Positions 1 to 9,632 are shown, counted from the first letter of the stretch. The stretch: 64,000 nt of DNA from Agromyces mediolanus (GCF_023715325.1 NZ_JAMBNX010000003.1:310001-374000); one strand, 5' to 3'. Numbers and translations: made by a program. Notes: a model not told the origin generated them from the sequence alone.

Positions 1-2
1 GC

Positions 3-2069
3 CGGCCGCTCGCCGACCGGGTGGACGCGCTGCTCGACGACGGTCGCACCGTCGCCCTCGAGCACCTCGCCGACGGGATCTGGTCGGGCGGCGACGACGG
101 CGCCCCGACCGGATACCGGCTCCGCGCACGGTACGCGGACGGCACCGAGTGGACCGCCGACGACCCCTACCGGTTCGAACCCACCATCGGGGAGCTCGAC
201 CTCCACCTCATCGGCGAAGGCCGGCACGAGGAGCTGTGGCAGGCCCTCGGAGCGCACGTGCGCAGCCACCGCGGCACCGGAGCCACCGTGACCGGGACGG
301 CGTTCACGGTGTGGGCGCCGCGGGCGCGGGCGGTGCGCGTCGTCGGCGACTTCAACCGCTGGGACGGTCGCGGGCACGCGATGCGCAGCATGGGCGCGAG
401 CGGAGTCTGGGAGCTGTTCGTGCCGGCCGTCGAGCCCGGCGCCCGGTACAAGTTCGAGCTGCTCACCGCAGCGGGCGCCTGGGTCATGAAGGCCGACCCG
501 ATGGCCAGGCAGGCCGAGCAGGCGCCCGCGACGGCCTCCGTCGTCTCCTCGAGCGAGCACCGATGGGGCGACGCCGCCTGGCTCGCCGAGCGCGCGTCGA
601 CCTCGGTGCACGAGCGCCCGATGAGCATCTACGAACTCCACCTCGGGTCCTGGCGCCCCGGTCGCGGGTATCGGGACGTCGCCGACGAGCTCATCGAGTA
701 CCTCGACTGGCTCGGGTACACCCACGTCGAGTTCCTCCCGCTCGCGGAGCACCCGTTCGGCGGGTCGTGGGGGTACCAGGTCACCGGCTACTACGCCGCG
801 ACGAGCCGGTTCGGGTCGCCGGACGACCTCAAGTACCTCGTCGACCGGCTCCATCAGGCCGGCATCGGGGTCATCATGGACTGGGTCCCCGGGCACTTCC
901 CGAAGGACGAGTGGGCGCTCGCCCGCTTCGACGGCGAGCCCCTCTACGAGCACGCCGACCCGCGCCGCGGCGAGCAGCTCGACTGGGGCACCCTCGTCTT
1001 CGACTACGGCAACCCGAGGGTGCGCAACTTCCTGGTCGCGAACGCGCTGTTCTGGCTCGAGGAGTTCCACGTCGACGGGTTGCGGGTCGACGCGGTCGCC
1101 TCGATGCTCTACCTCGACTGCTCGCGCGCCGAGGGTGAGTGGCTGCCGAACGAGCACGGCGGGCGCGAGCATCTCGAGGCGATCGCGTTCCTGCAGGAGG
1201 CGACGGCGACCGCGTACAAGCGGAATGCCGGCATCGTGATGATCGCCGAGGAGTCGACGGCGTGGCCCGGCGTCACCGCCCCCACCTCGTCGGGCGGTCT
1301 CGGCTTCGGCTACAAGTGGAACATGGGCTGGATGCACGACACGCTCCAGTACGTCGCGCACGACCCGATGCACCGCGCGCACCACCACCACGAGCTCACG
1401 TTCTCGTTCCAGTACGCGTTCAGCGAGCACTACGTGCTGCCGATCAGCCACGACGAGGTCGTCCACGGCAAGGGCTCGCTCGTGCGCAAGATGCCCGGCG
1501 ACCACTGGCAGCAGCTCGCGAACACCCGCGCATATCTCGCGTTCATGTGGGCGCATCCCGGCAAGCAACTGCTGTTCATGGGGCAGGAGTTCGGTCAGCT
1601 GTCCGAGTGGAGCGAGGAGCGTGGCCTCGACTGGTGGATCCTCGACCAGCCCTCGCACCGTCAGCTGGCCGAGTTCGTGGCGCGGCTGAACCACGTCTAC
1701 CGCCGACTGCCGTCGCTCTGGCAGCTCGACGACGACGCGGCCGGCTTCGAGTGGGTCGACGGGGGCGCCGCGGCGGAGAACGTGGTCGCGTTCCTCCGAT
1801 ACGACCGGGCGCAAGTGCCCCTGCTCTGCGTCGTGAACTTCGCCGGCCGCCCGCACGAGGGGTTCCGGCTCGGCCTGCCGGCCGCCGGCCGGTGGGTGGA
1901 AGTCTTGAACTCAGACGCGCTCGAGTTCGGCGGCTCGGGGGTCGGCAACCTGGGCGCCGTGGACGCGGTCGACGCGCCCTGGGCCGGTCGACCGGCGTCG
2001 GCGAGCGTCACGCTGCCACCCCTCGGCGCCCTCTGGTTGCGCTTCGAGGGACCGTCGGCGGCTCAGTAG
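3..2069 (+). CDS. glgB: 1,4-alpha-glucan branching enzyme GlgB (5' end outside window)
   Basis: Glycogen branching enzyme: cuts alpha-1,4 chains and re-attaches them by alpha-1,6 bonds. The frame is open to the window edge, so the N-terminus is missing; a GTG at 21 is in frame but probably internal. A CBM48-like beta-sandwich starts near residue 92 counted from that GTG ([10 protein letters not shown], then GDFNRW). The GH13 barrel follows, with the nucleophile Asp in LRVDAVASM (about residue 357), the acid/base Glu in MIAEEST (about 409) and the third acid in ISHDEVVHG (about 478). A C-terminal beta domain ends the protein. The stop overlaps the convergent neighbour by 7 bp. Identification is secure. 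Confidence 0.95.
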   Translation, partial: RPLADRVDALLDDGRTVALEHLADGIWSGGDDGAPTGYRLRARYADGTEWTADDPYRFEPTIGELDLHLIGEGRHEELWQALGAHVRSHRGTGATVTGTAFTVWAPRARAVRVVGDFNRWDGRGHAMRSMGASGVWELFVPAVEPGARYKFELLTAAGAWVMKADPMARQAEQAPATASVVSSSEHRWGDAAWLAERASTSVHERPMSIYELHLGSWRPGRGYRDVADELIEYLDWLGYTHVEFLPLAEHPFGGSWGYQVTGYYAATSRFGSPDDLKYLVDRLHQAGIGVIMDWVPGHFPKDEWALARFDGEPLYEHADPRRGEQLDWGTLVFDYGNPRVRNFLVANALFWLEEFHVDGLRVDAVASMLYLDCSRAEGEWLPNEHGGREHLEAIAFLQEATATAYKRNAGIVMIAEESTAWPGVTAPTSSGGLGFGYKWNMGWMHDTLQYVAHDPMHRAHHHHELTFSFQYAFSEHYVLPISHDEVVHGKGSLVRKMPGDHWQQLANTRAYLAFMWAHPGKQLLFMGQEFGQLSEWSEERGLDWWILDQPSHRQLAEFVARLNHVYRRLPSLWQLDDDAAGFEWVDGGAAAENVVAFLRYDRAQVPLLCVVNFAGRPHEGFRLGLPAAGRWVEVLNSDALEFGGSGVGNLGAVDAVDAPWAGRPASASVTLPPLGALWLRFEGPSAAQ

Positions 2070-2995
2070 AGCAGGCTCGCGAGCCGGCGACGCGCCACGG
2101 CGACGCGCGGGTCCTCCGTGCCGACGACCTCGAAGAGTTCGACGAGGCGCTCGCGCACGGCGGTCTTGCCGTCGGCGTCGAGGCGCGGGAAGAGGCTCAG
2201 CAGCCGGTCGAACGCGTCGTCGATGTGCCCGCCCGACAGATCGAGGTCGGCCACGGAGAGCTGGGCCTCCAGATCTTCGGGTGCGGATGCCGCGGCGTTC
2301 CGGATCTCGTCGAGGCTCTTGCCCTGCAGCCGCCCGAGGAGCCGCACCTGGGCGAGACCGGCGACCGCGAGCTGATCACGCGGATCCTGCGCCATCGCCG
2401 TGCGGTACGCGGTCTCGGCCGCCTGGTAGTCGCCACGCTCGATCGCGTCGAAGGCTTCCTGGTGCAGCGGAGGCAGCGGCGCTTCGACCGGCTCGGCCGC
2501 TTCGTCGCCGGCGGCGCCCGGGTCGATCCGGCCGTCGGCACCGTGCTGGGCGCCGAGCTCGAGGAGCTGGTCGAAGAGCTGCTCGATCACCTCGTCGGGC
2601 TGCGATCCGGCGAACAGCGGGACCGGCTGCCCGGCGACGAGCGCGACGACCGTCGGCACGGACTGGGCCTGCAACGCCTGCACGAGCTGCGGGCTGCGCT
2701 CCGCGTCGACCGCGGCGAGCAGCAGGCGGCCCTGGCGAGCGCGGACGAGGCGGGCGAGGCGGTCGACGAGCTCGATCGACGGCTCGCTGAACCCGGCCCA
2801 GAGCACCGTGACGACGGGAACGGTCTTGCTCTGCTCGAGGACCCGGCCGAAGGACTGGTCGTCGGCCTCGACGATCAGCGGGTCGGTGCCGCCGTTCGCC
2901 GGCGCCGCGCCGTCGGCCGGCGACTGGGCGCGCGGTGCGAGCGAGGACAGGTCGACCGCGCCGCGCAGGCCGATCGGATCGTTCGGGTTCGTCAT
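2063..2995 (-). CDS. Thioredoxin-fold TPR protein (YbbN/CnoX-like co-chaperone)
   Basis: 310 aa. Residues about 40-150 form a thioredoxin-like domain, but the redox CxxC is replaced (WAGFSEPS at the active-site position), so it is unlikely to act as a disulfide reductase. Residues about 175-310 are helical and TPR-like ([20 protein letters not shown]). This layout matches the YbbN/CnoX family, holdases that work with GroEL or DnaK; that role is inferred from family. The ATG overlaps the TGA of the upstream membrane protein (ATGA), so the two are probably translationally coupled. The N-terminal 35 residues look disordered. Confidence 0.8.
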   Translation of the reverse strand: MTNPNDPIGLRGAVDLSSLAPRAQSPADGAAPANGGTDPLIVEADDQSFGRVLEQSKTVPVVTVLWAGFSEPSIELVDRLARLVRARQGRLLLAAVDAERSPQLVQALQAQSVPTVVALVAGQPVPLFAGSQPDEVIEQLFDQLLELGAQHGADGRIDPGAAGDEAAEPVEAPLPPLHQEAFDAIERGDYQAAETAYRTAMAQDPRDQLAVAGLAQVRLLGRLQGKSLDEIRNAAASAPEDLEAQLSVADLDLSGGHIDDAFDRLLSLFPRLDADGKTAVRERLVELFEVVGTEDPRVAVARRRLASLLY

Positions 2996-4854
2996 TGGAC
3001 CTCCGAGGCGCTGACGAGGCTCTCGGACCAGCCGAGGAGCCGGATGGGTTCATCCGTGCCGACCGCCGGCACGTAGAAGAGCAGTTGCAGATCGCGCGTG
3101 GACTGCACACCCTTCGCGCTCTGCTCCGTGAAGCCCGAGAGCGCGCGGGCCGGGGTGTTCTCCTTGAAGCCCGTGGTGCCGCCGTCGTTCGGTCGCGACT
3201 GCTCGGTGCGGCGCACGAGCGTCGAGACCAGTGCGCCGGCGTCGTTCGTGGCGAGCGCGACCGCCGGGGCGTCGCCGGCGACGGCCGACACGCTCAGGGT
3301 GATCGTCGGGTTCGCACCCTGGACCTCGTTCGCCCGAGCGGTCGCGTTCAACGTGTCGTCGAGATCGGTGCCCTCGAGGTCGAACAGCGGGGCGTACTCG
3401 CTCTCGGCGCCCTTCATCAGGATGTCGGCGAACGCCGTCGACACCTGGGACGGGGCGAGGGTGAGGCCCTTGTACTCCGGGGCGATGATCGGTGCGCCGA
3501 TCGAGGCGGGCGCGACGTCGGGGAACTCCGGGCCGGGCACGAGCGACATCGTGTACACCACGTGGTACTGGTCGCGCGGGGCGTCCTGCTGCAGCACGAG
3601 CGCGGTCGGCGCGACCGCCGCGTCGTCGGAGGACTCCGTGACGGTGAGGACCGTGCGAGGCCATCCCTTCGTCGGGTCGGCGCTCGTCTGCTGCGGGAGC
3701 ATCACGGACAGCGGACCCGGCGGGATGGCGAGCGCCTGCGTCTGCTCCGGCAGCGTGCCGCGGATCGTGTAGTCGGCGGCTCGCGCCTCGAGCGCCGGCC
3801 CGGCGAACCGGGTCTCGAGCGCATCGGTCGCGCGTGCCTCGTCGTTCGTCACGGTGAACTCGGAGATGGTCTGCATGATGCGCTCCATCTGCGGCTCGGT
3901 GACGGCGGGCAGACTCTCGTCGACCGGATCACCCTGCTCGGGGGCTTCGCTCTCGGTCGGGCCGGGCGTCACGGTCGGGGCGTCGCTCGCCGACGGCTGG
4001 TCGAAGGTCGGCCAGTAGTCGGCGGAGCAGGCGGTGAGCGCCAGCGCCGGCACGAGCACGAGCGGCGCGAGGAGCGCGCGACGGCCGCGGCCGAGGGCGC
4101 GGGACTGCTCGGCCGGGCTCGCCGCACTCCGGCGGCGCAGGCCGCGTGGTCCCTTCGGCAGGTTGCGCCGAGGACCGCGGGAGCGGCGGTGGTGCAGGAT
4201 GCCGAGGAGCAGGAGCACGAGGCCCACCAGGAACAGGGCGCTTCCGCCGACGAGCAGCGGGCCGGCCCAGGGCGTGGAGTTGTCGAGCGGCCACGCGACG
4301 ACGATCTCATTTGGTGCCGGGTCCTCCGAGCCGGAGGCCACGATGACCGAGATGCCCTCGGGCGCGGCAATGGTCGTGGTGACCCGCCCGTCGCCGGTGA
4401 ACTGGTCGAGCCAGAGATCGGAACCGGCCGGCGAGATGGTCGCCGTGTCGGCTGCCGGCGCCTCGGGCGTCGCCGGGGTCTCGACGACCGCGCCGTCGGC
4501 GGGCGGGGCCGCCTCCGGGGCATCCGCCACGCCGTCGACGCGCTCGGTCACGAGGGTGTCGGTCTCCGCGTCGTAGCCGATCGTCGCGTGGTCGCTCGAT
4601 CGCACCCAGGCGTCGACGTCGGAGGAGCGCCCGTAGGCGACGAAGACGCTGCCGTCGCCGGTCACGCTCAGGGTCTGGGTTCCGGGGTGCGCCGCGAGCG
4701 CGTCGGGCTGGATCACCACGTAGTCCTCCGAGCCGTCGATCGTGGCGGTGAGCGACACCCGGGCAGGCTCGAGGAACACCGTGCGCTGGGCGATGCCCAG
4801 CCCGATGAGCACGGCCGCAGCGACGAACGCCACGATGGCGAGGACGAATCGCAC
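2992..4854 (-). CDS. Membrane protein with lipoprotein-like C-terminal half, function unknown
   Basis: 620 aa from the GTG at 4854, chosen because GGAGG lies 8 nt upstream; an ATG 10 codons earlier has no such site. There is a TM helix at the N-terminus, an exported Thr/Pro/Ala-rich region to about residue 185, a second TM (PLLVGGSALFLVGLVLLLLG), a very basic loop, and then a third hydrophobic stretch ending in LALTAC with the Cys at about residue 276. That last element looks exactly like a lipoprotein signal with lipobox. The remaining 340 residues are presumably extracytoplasmic. The family is not recognised. It is first in an operon with the thioredoxin/TPR gene. Confidence 0.75.
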   Translation of the reverse strand: MRFVLAIVAFVAAAVLIGLGIAQRTVFLEPARVSLTATIDGSEDYVVIQPDALAAHPGTQTLSVTGDGSVFVAYGRSSDVDAWVRSSDHATIGYDAETDTLVTERVDGVADAPEAAPPADGAVVETPATPEAPAADTATISPAGSDLWLDQFTGDGRVTTTIAAPEGISVIVASGSEDPAPNEIVVAWPLDNSTPWAGPLLVGGSALFLVGLVLLLLGILHHRRSRGPRRNLPKGPRGLRRRSAASPAEQSRALGRGRRALLAPLVLVPALALTACSADYWPTFDQPSASDAPTVTPGPTESEAPEQGDPVDESLPAVTEPQMERIMQTISEFTVTNDEARATDALETRFAGPALEARAADYTIRGTLPEQTQALAIPPGPLSVMLPQQTSADPTKGWPRTVLTVTESSDDAAVAPTALVLQQDAPRDQYHVVYTMSLVPGPEFPDVAPASIGAPIIAPEYKGLTLAPSQVSTAFADILMKGAESEYAPLFDLEGTDLDDTLNATARANEVQGANPTITLSVSAVAGDAPAVALATNDAGALVSTLVRRTEQSRPNDGGTTGFKENTPARALSGFTEQSAKGVQSTRDLQLLFYVPAVGTDEPIRLLGWSESLVSASEVQ

Positions 4855-4955
4855 GTAGGACCTCCAGGGGCAAAGACATTCCACACTACCCAGCGCGCCT
4901 GAGCGTCTCCTAACCGCCAGCTGAAGACGAACACCCCGGTCCCGCCTCCTACCCG

Positions 4956-4961
4956 TACAAT
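4956..4961 (+). promoter_or_regulatory. Candidate -10 box for the DivIVA-type gene
   Basis: TACAAT, 54 nt before the ATG at 5016, in the 161-bp divergent intergenic region. No convincing -35 is visible. A ribosome-binding site (GGAGGA) lies just before the ATG. Confidence 0.4.
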
Positions 4962-5015
4962 CGGAGGCGATTCCCGCGCGCCATTTCGCCGACGCGGGAC
5001 CGACACGGAGGAAGA

Positions 5016-6629
5016 ATGGCCGTCGAAGAGACCGAGTTCACCCAGGTGTTCCGCGGATACGACAAAGATGAAGTCGACAAGGCGATCAACGGCCTGCGTC
5101 GGGACATCATCGCTGCGAACACCCAGTCGGCCGAGGCGTCGAAGGAGAACAAGCGACTCCTCGCCCGGATCGAAGAGCTCACGGCCGAGCTCGAAGAGGT
5201 CGGCAGTCCGACCTTCTCCGGACTCGGCACGAAGCTGGAGAACACGCTCCGGGTCGCCGAGGAGCAGTCGACCCGGCTCATCGCCCAGGCCGACATCGAC
5301 GCCGAGAAGCTCCGCCGCGCCGCGGAAGACGAGGTGCACGTCCTGAAGTCGGACGCGAAGGAGCTCGCCGAGCGCAGCGTGTCCGAGGCGCGCGCCCAGT
5401 CGAGCCGGATCCTCGAGAGCGCCCGGGCCGAGGCCGACGACATGGTCGCCCGCGCGCACGAGACGAGCGAGCAGCTCCGCCAGGAGGCGGCCCGCGATGC
5501 CGCCGCCATCCGGAGCTCGGCCGCGACCGAGACCGCAGAACTCCGCGCCAGCGCGAAGCGCGAGGCCGCGGCCACCCTCTCCGACGCCGAACGCCGCGCC
5601 TCCGAGCGGCTCGCCGAGGCGAACGCCGAGGCGAACGAGGCGAAGGCCACCGCGGCCGGCCTCGCCCAGGAGACCGAGCAGACCCGCGCAGAGGTCGCGG
5701 TCGAGCTCGACCGGGCGAGGGCCGAGCTCGCGAAGGAGAGCGAGCAGGTTCGCCTCGACCTGGCGGCCGAGACCGAGCAGGCGCGTCTCGACCTCGCTCG
5801 CGAGAGCGACGAGGCCCGCGCCGCGGTCGCCGCGGAGACCGCTGAGCAGCGCACGGCGCTCGGCCACGAACTGGAGCAGGCTCGCGCCGATCTCGCCCGC
5901 GAGATCGAGAGCGGTCGCGAGGAGCTGGAGCTCGAGCGCGAGCAGGCCGCCATCGATCGCGCCCGCGAGGGCGAGGCCGCGAAGCAGAAGCTCGCGCACG
6001 AGCTCGAGCGCCTCCGTGCCAAGCACGCCGCCGAACTCGAGCAGATGCGCGCCGACCTCGCCCTCGAGCAGGAGCAGGCTCGCGCCGACTTCGAGGCCGA
6101 GGCCGAGCAGGCGCGAATCGATCTCGACAACCAGCTCACCTCGATGCGCAAGAAGACCACCCACGAGGTCAACCGCAAGACCCGCGAGATCGAGCAGGCC
6201 CGAATCGACCTCGAGACCGAGCTGGCGACGAAGCGCGACGAGGCCGAGCAGGAGCTGCTCGCCGCCCACCAGCAGGGCGTCGCCGAGACGAAGAAGTTCC
6301 TCGACGAGGCGAACGCCGAGCTGGCCGATGCGGTCGCGCGCACGGCTTCGAGCCGGGCCGAGGTCGAGCGGCTCGAGACCGAGGTCCGCGCCGAGATCGC
6401 CGAGCTCCGCAACCGTGCCGAGGACGAGGCGCACTCCCGCGTGCAGAGCGCGCACGACCAGGCCCGCAAGCTCATCTCCGACGCGGAGGAGCGCACCCGG
6501 GCCCTCGTCGCCGACGCGGAAGACCGACTCTCGCAGATCCGCATCGAGCGCGACGCCGTCGCCGGCTACTTCGAGAGCCTTCGCGGAGTGCTGACCCAGG
6601 CGGAGCAGGTCGCGGCGGACACCGAGTAG
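5016..6629 (+). CDS. Long coiled-coil DivIVA-domain protein
   Basis: 537 aa. The N-terminus (residues 5-60) is DivIVA-like (FTQVFRGYDKDEVDKAINGL). From about residue 70 to 520 the protein is an almost unbroken Ala/Glu/Arg coiled coil with recurring EQARxDL-type blocks around residues 220-400. Such proteins (compare Scy and FilP of Streptomyces and Wag31 relatives) form polar or cytoskeletal scaffolds in actinobacteria; the exact role here is inferred. Ribosome-binding site GGAGGA, ATG start. The AI-2E-family permease follows 22 bp downstream, so cotranscription is likely. It is not in the ftsZ cluster, so it is probably not the primary DivIVA. Confidence 0.85.
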   Translation: MAVEETEFTQVFRGYDKDEVDKAINGLRRDIIAANTQSAEASKENKRLLARIEELTAELEEVGSPTFSGLGTKLENTLRVAEEQSTRLIAQADIDAEKLRRAAEDEVHVLKSDAKELAERSVSEARAQSSRILESARAEADDMVARAHETSEQLRQEAARDAAAIRSSAATETAELRASAKREAAATLSDAERRASERLAEANAEANEAKATAAGLAQETEQTRAEVAVELDRARAELAKESEQVRLDLAAETEQARLDLARESDEARAAVAAETAEQRTALGHELEQARADLAREIESGREELELEREQAAIDRAREGEAAKQKLAHELERLRAKHAAELEQMRADLALEQEQARADFEAEAEQARIDLDNQLTSMRKKTTHEVNRKTREIEQARIDLETELATKRDEAEQELLAAHQQGVAETKKFLDEANAELADAVARTASSRAEVERLETEVRAEIAELRNRAEDEAHSRVQSAHDQARKLISDAEERTRALVADAEDRLSQIRIERDAVAGYFESLRGVLTQAEQVAADTE

Positions 6630-6651
6630 CGAGGGCGGGGCGGCTCCCGGC

Positions 6652-7728
6652 ATGAAGATCCAGAACGCGTTCCGGGTCGGGCTCGTCGGCACGCTCGGCG
6701 TCGGCGTCGGGCTCCTGATCCTGATGTCGATCGCGAGCCTGTCGACGATCCTCACCTACGTCGGCGCCGCCCTCTTCCTCGCCCTCGGGCTCGAACCGGC
6801 GATCGCCTGGCTCGAACGCCGAGGACTCCCCCGCTGGAGCTCGATCCTCATCGTGATGGCGGGCGTCGCAGCGCTCGTCGCCGCGCTGCTCCTCGCGGTG
6901 ATCCCGATCATCGTCGAACAGGTCGGCCAGCTCGTGCAGCGCGTCCCGCTGCTCGTCGCCAATCTGAACTCGACCGAGTGGGTCGCGAGCACCCTCGACT
7001 CCCTGCAGGAGCAGTTCCCGCTGCTGAACGTCCAGGAGATCTGGGACAGCGTCTCCAAGGGCGTCGTCGACTTCGTGAGCGACCCCGACAAGATCAGCGA
7101 GCTCGCCGGCGGCGTCTGGCAGGTGGCGGTCGCCCTGGGCAGCGGCCTGTTCGCCGTCATCATCGTCGTCATCCTGACGCTCTACTTCACGGCCTCGCTG
7201 AACACCATGAAGCGCGGCATCTCCCAGCTCGTGCCGGCCTCGCGTCGGGCCCGCTTCGCCGATCTCACCGAGCAGATCACCCAGTCGGTCGGGCGCTACG
7301 TCATCGGTCAGGTGTCGCTCGCCGCGATCAACGGTGTCGCGAGCTTCGTCTTCCTCTCGGTGATCCAGGCCCCGTTCTCAGCCGTACTGGCGTTCGTCGC
7401 GTTCGCATTCTCGCTCGTGCCGCTCGTCGGCACGCTCACCGGATCCGTGCTGATCGTGCTCGTCTGCCTCATCCCGGGGCTCGGCTCACCGCTCACCGCG
7501 CTGGTCGCCGCGGTCTACTACATCGTGTACATGCAGGTCGAGGCATACGTGCTGAGCCCTCGCATCATGAACCGAGCCGTGAAGGTTCCCGCCGCGCTCG
7601 TCGTGGTCGCGGCGCTCGCGGGCGGCGCACTGCTCGGCGTGCTCGGAGCCCTCGTGGCGATCCCGATCGCCGCGTCGCTCCTGCTCATCATCAAGCAGGT
7701 CGTCATCCCCCGCCAGAACGAACGCTGA
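6652..7728 (+). CDS. AI-2E family transporter
   Basis: 358 aa polytopic membrane protein of the AI-2 exporter/PerM superfamily. About eight TM helices are visible: two near residues 10-50, one at 62-90, then a soluble stretch at about 95-165 (LVQRVPLLVANLNSTEWV and following), and the remainder between 165 and 350. The conserved PerM-type central region (SLVPLVGTLTGSVLIVLVCL) is present. Members export autoinducer-2 or other small molecules or act in ion homeostasis; the substrate cannot be told from sequence. It lies 22 bp after the DivIVA-type gene on the same strand. Confidence 0.88.
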   Translation: MKIQNAFRVGLVGTLGVGVGLLILMSIASLSTILTYVGAALFLALGLEPAIAWLERRGLPRWSSILIVMAGVAALVAALLLAVIPIIVEQVGQLVQRVPLLVANLNSTEWVASTLDSLQEQFPLLNVQEIWDSVSKGVVDFVSDPDKISELAGGVWQVAVALGSGLFAVIIVVILTLYFTASLNTMKRGISQLVPASRRARFADLTEQITQSVGRYVIGQVSLAAINGVASFVFLSVIQAPFSAVLAFVAFAFSLVPLVGTLTGSVLIVLVCLIPGLGSPLTALVAAVYYIVYMQVEAYVLSPRIMNRAVKVPAALVVVAALAGGALLGVLGALVAIPIAASLLLIIKQVVIPRQNER

Positions 7729-7734
7729 CGCGGC

Positions 7735-7749
7735 CGCCCCTCAGGGGCG
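7735..7749. terminator. Short hairpin between convergent genes
   Basis: CGCCCC/GGGGCG stem with a 3-nt loop just after the permease stop, followed by more GC-rich inverted sequence. There is no T-tract, so it is only a weak terminator candidate. Confidence 0.3.
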
Positions 7750-7778
7750 CGCGTTCGCTCGGGCGCCCGGGCCCGGTC

Positions 7779-8537
7779 TCAGACGCCCGCGCTGGGGGCC
7801 GGCCAGCTCGTGGGCAGCGGTGCGGCGGACGGGTTCACGATCGAGACGATCTCGTCCAGCACCCGCCTGGTCTGCGTCTCGCCCACCCAGAGATGGCGAC
7901 CCCCCTCGACGTCGATGCGCCGGAGTCGCGGCACCGCGGCGAACCGTGCCGCGGCCTCGGCGGGGCGGAGGTAGTCGTCGAACTCCGGGATGAGTGCGAC
8001 GAGCTGCGGTTCGGCGTCGCGCCAGCGCGACAGCTCGGCGTCGCTCGTGCGATGCAATGGGGGCGAGAGCAGGATCGCGCCGTCGATCCGATGCTCCAGG
8101 CCGTACTTCAGCGCGAGCTCCGTGCCGAACGACCAGCCGAGGAGCCAGGGATGCGGAAGGCCGCGCGCCTCGACGAACGCCATCGCCGCCGCGACATCCG
8201 CCTGTTCCGCGATGCCGTCGCCGAACTCGCCGTCGCTCGTTCCGCGCGGAGACGCCGTACCGCGGGTGTTGAAACGCAGCACCGCGAGGTCTGCGAGAGC
8301 GGGCAGCCGAGCGGCGGCCTTGCGGAGGATGTGCGAGTCCATGAAGCCGCCCGCGGTCGGCAGCGGGTGCAGCGTCACGAGCGTCGCGACCGGCTCCCTC
8401 GCCTCCGGGAGAGCGAGCTCGCCGACGAGTCGGAGCCCGTCGCTCGTCGTGAGCACGACCTCCTCCCGACGGGCCGGAAGTTCGATGCCCGCGCGGATCT
8501 CCACGGAGGTGGTCTCACTCGAATCGTGCTGCGTCAT
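7779..8537 (-). CDS. Alpha/beta hydrolase
   Basis: 252 aa from the ATG at 8537, supported by GGAGGG about 9 nt upstream and by the ATGA overlap with the previous gene. Alpha/beta hydrolase fold: oxyanion region LHPLPTAGG, nucleophile Ser in GWSFGTE, an Asp in PEFDDY, and a C-terminal His in EGGRHLWVG. It resembles the COG2945-type short-chain hydrolases with no signal peptide, so it is cytoplasmic. The substrate is unknown. It is coupled to the small zinc-ribbon-like gene upstream. Confidence 0.85.
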   Translation of the reverse strand: MTQHDSSETTSVEIRAGIELPARREEVVLTTSDGLRLVGELALPEAREPVATLVTLHPLPTAGGFMDSHILRKAAARLPALADLAVLRFNTRGTASPRGTSDGEFGDGIAEQADVAAAMAFVEARGLPHPWLLGWSFGTELALKYGLEHRIDGAILLSPPLHRTSDAELSRWRDAEPQLVALIPEFDDYLRPAEAAARFAAVPRLRRIDVEGGRHLWVGETQTRRVLDEIVSIVNPSAAPLPTSWPAPSAGV

Positions 8538-8839
8538 CTGCCTGCCCTCCAGCAGTGGGTGTGCCAGTGCCGACGAGCGGACAGGTCGGCCGCATCGCCG
8601 AGCACCCCGTCGGCCCGCCACACCACGAGATGCGCGGTGCCGGGCGGGATCTGCTGTGCGCACCCGGGACACGCGTAGGGCTTCAGCGCCTGCGCCTCGG
8701 ACACCGGCTGGACGTTCCATTCCCGCCCGCGGTGCGTCTCGGTGCGACGCCAGCCGGAGGTCAGGCGGTCGACGTCGAGCTCGGGATGCGGCTCGCGTGC
8801 CCGCGCGGCTCGACCATGGGATCGGTGCGAGGGTGCCAT
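8534..8839 (-). CDS. Conserved actinobacterial small protein (often named ATP/GTP-binding protein)
   Basis: 101 aa. The N-terminal 35 residues are basic. The C-terminal half carries YACPGCAQQIPPGTAHLVVW and later HWHTHCW, a CxxC plus H/C pattern suggesting one structural zinc site. Close relatives throughout Actinobacteria are annotated as ATP/GTP-binding, but no Walker motif is visible, so that name is not supported. It shares ATGA with the hydrolase downstream. A TAGACT box lies 7 nt before the ATG, so the transcript may be leaderless. Confidence 0.8.
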   Translation of the reverse strand: MAPSHRSHGRAARAREPHPELDVDRLTSGWRRTETHRGREWNVQPVSEAQALKPYACPGCAQQIPPGTAHLVVWRADGVLGDAADLSARRHWHTHCWRAGR

Positions 8840-8846
8840 GCGAACC

Positions 8847-8852
8847 AGTCTA
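8847..8852 (-). promoter_or_regulatory. -10 box TAGACT, leaderless candidate (gene starting 8839)
   Basis: TAGACT followed by 7 nt and then the ATG. No ribosome-binding site can fit, so transcription probably starts at or next to the start codon. Confidence 0.5.
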
Positions 8853-8894
8853 TGGCGAGCTGCGACACCGGCAGCTCAGACGGCGAGGCACCGC

Positions 8895-9602
8895 TCAGTA
8901 CCAGCCTGCGGACTCCGAATGCGCCCACGCGCCGCAGGGTGAGCCATACCGGCCCTGGATGTAGCCCAGTCCCCACTCGATCTGCGTAGCGGCGTTCGTC
9001 TCCCAGTCGTCGCCCGCGCTGGCCATCTTCGAACCCGGTAGGGCCTGCGGGATGCCGTACGCGCCGCTCGACGCGTTGTGCGCGTTCACCCGCCAGCCCG
9101 ACTCACGGTTCCAGAGCGCGACGAGGCAGTCGAACTCACCGGCCCCCCAGCCGCGGGCCGCGACCGCGCCGGAGGCGTACCCCTGCGCCGAGCCGGGATC
9201 CGGCTGGACGGCCGGCGGAGCCCACGCCACGGCTTTCGGCGCCTCGACGATCGGTTCGGGCTTCTTCTCGACGGCGTAGTCCTCGCGGCCGACCGAGAGG
9301 GTGTACTCGCCCTCGAGCTCGAGGTCCTGCACCGACCGACCCTCGAAACGGTCGCCGGCCGCCGCGAACTCCACTCCCGAGGCGGCAGTCGCGCGCGCAT
9401 CCACCGTGGGGTCGACGAGGTTGACGAGGACGATGCCGATGCTCGCGGCCGAGGCGAAGCCCACGGTGAGGGCCTGCTTCACCCGCGATCGCACGCTGGT
9501 GGCGGCGCCGGCGGTGCGGGGCGTCGCCGTGACCGTGTCGATGGCCGGCTGGGAACGGTGAAGCGATGCGCTTGGCGCGCCTGCGTCCGAGTGCCTACCC
9601 AC
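8895..9602 (-). CDS. Secreted transglycosylase-like protein
   Basis: 235 aa. A single hydrophobic segment (residues about 45-62, VGFASAASIGIVLVNLV) follows a charged N-terminus and acts as signal or anchor. The C-terminal 90 residues form a compact lysozyme-like domain: EFDCLVALWNRESGW with the probable catalytic Glu, SSGAYGIPQALPGSKM, and NAATQIEWGLGYIQGRYGSPCGAW. This matches the transglycosylase SLT-like domain family common in Micrococcales cell-wall proteins, so peptidoglycan cleavage is the likely activity. The start codon is GTG at 9602; an in-frame ATC lies immediately before it. Confidence 0.85.
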   Translation of the reverse strand: MGRHSDAGAPSASLHRSQPAIDTVTATPRTAGAATSVRSRVKQALTVGFASAASIGIVLVNLVDPTVDARATAASGVEFAAAGDRFEGRSVQDLELEGEYTLSVGREDYAVEKKPEPIVEAPKAVAWAPPAVQPDPGSAQGYASGAVAARGWGAGEFDCLVALWNRESGWRVNAHNASSGAYGIPQALPGSKMASAGDDWETNAATQIEWGLGYIQGRYGSPCGAWAHSESAGWY

Positions 9603-9611
9603 GATGCTCCG

Positions 9612-9617
9612 AGTCTA
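9612..9617 (-). promoter_or_regulatory. -10 box TAGACT, near-leaderless candidate (gene starting 9602)
   Basis: TAGACT, then 9 nt (6 nt plus an ATC triplet) to the GTG start. No Shine-Dalgarno sequence lies between. Confidence 0.4.
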
Positions 9618-9632
9618 GCGAGACGACCCCGC

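Noticed and set aside
8872-8895. Possible tRNA or small RNA in short gaps such as 8840-8894 and 20721-20823
   Set aside because: No cloverleaf, CCA-type 3' end or clear hairpin-plus-T-tract was seen.
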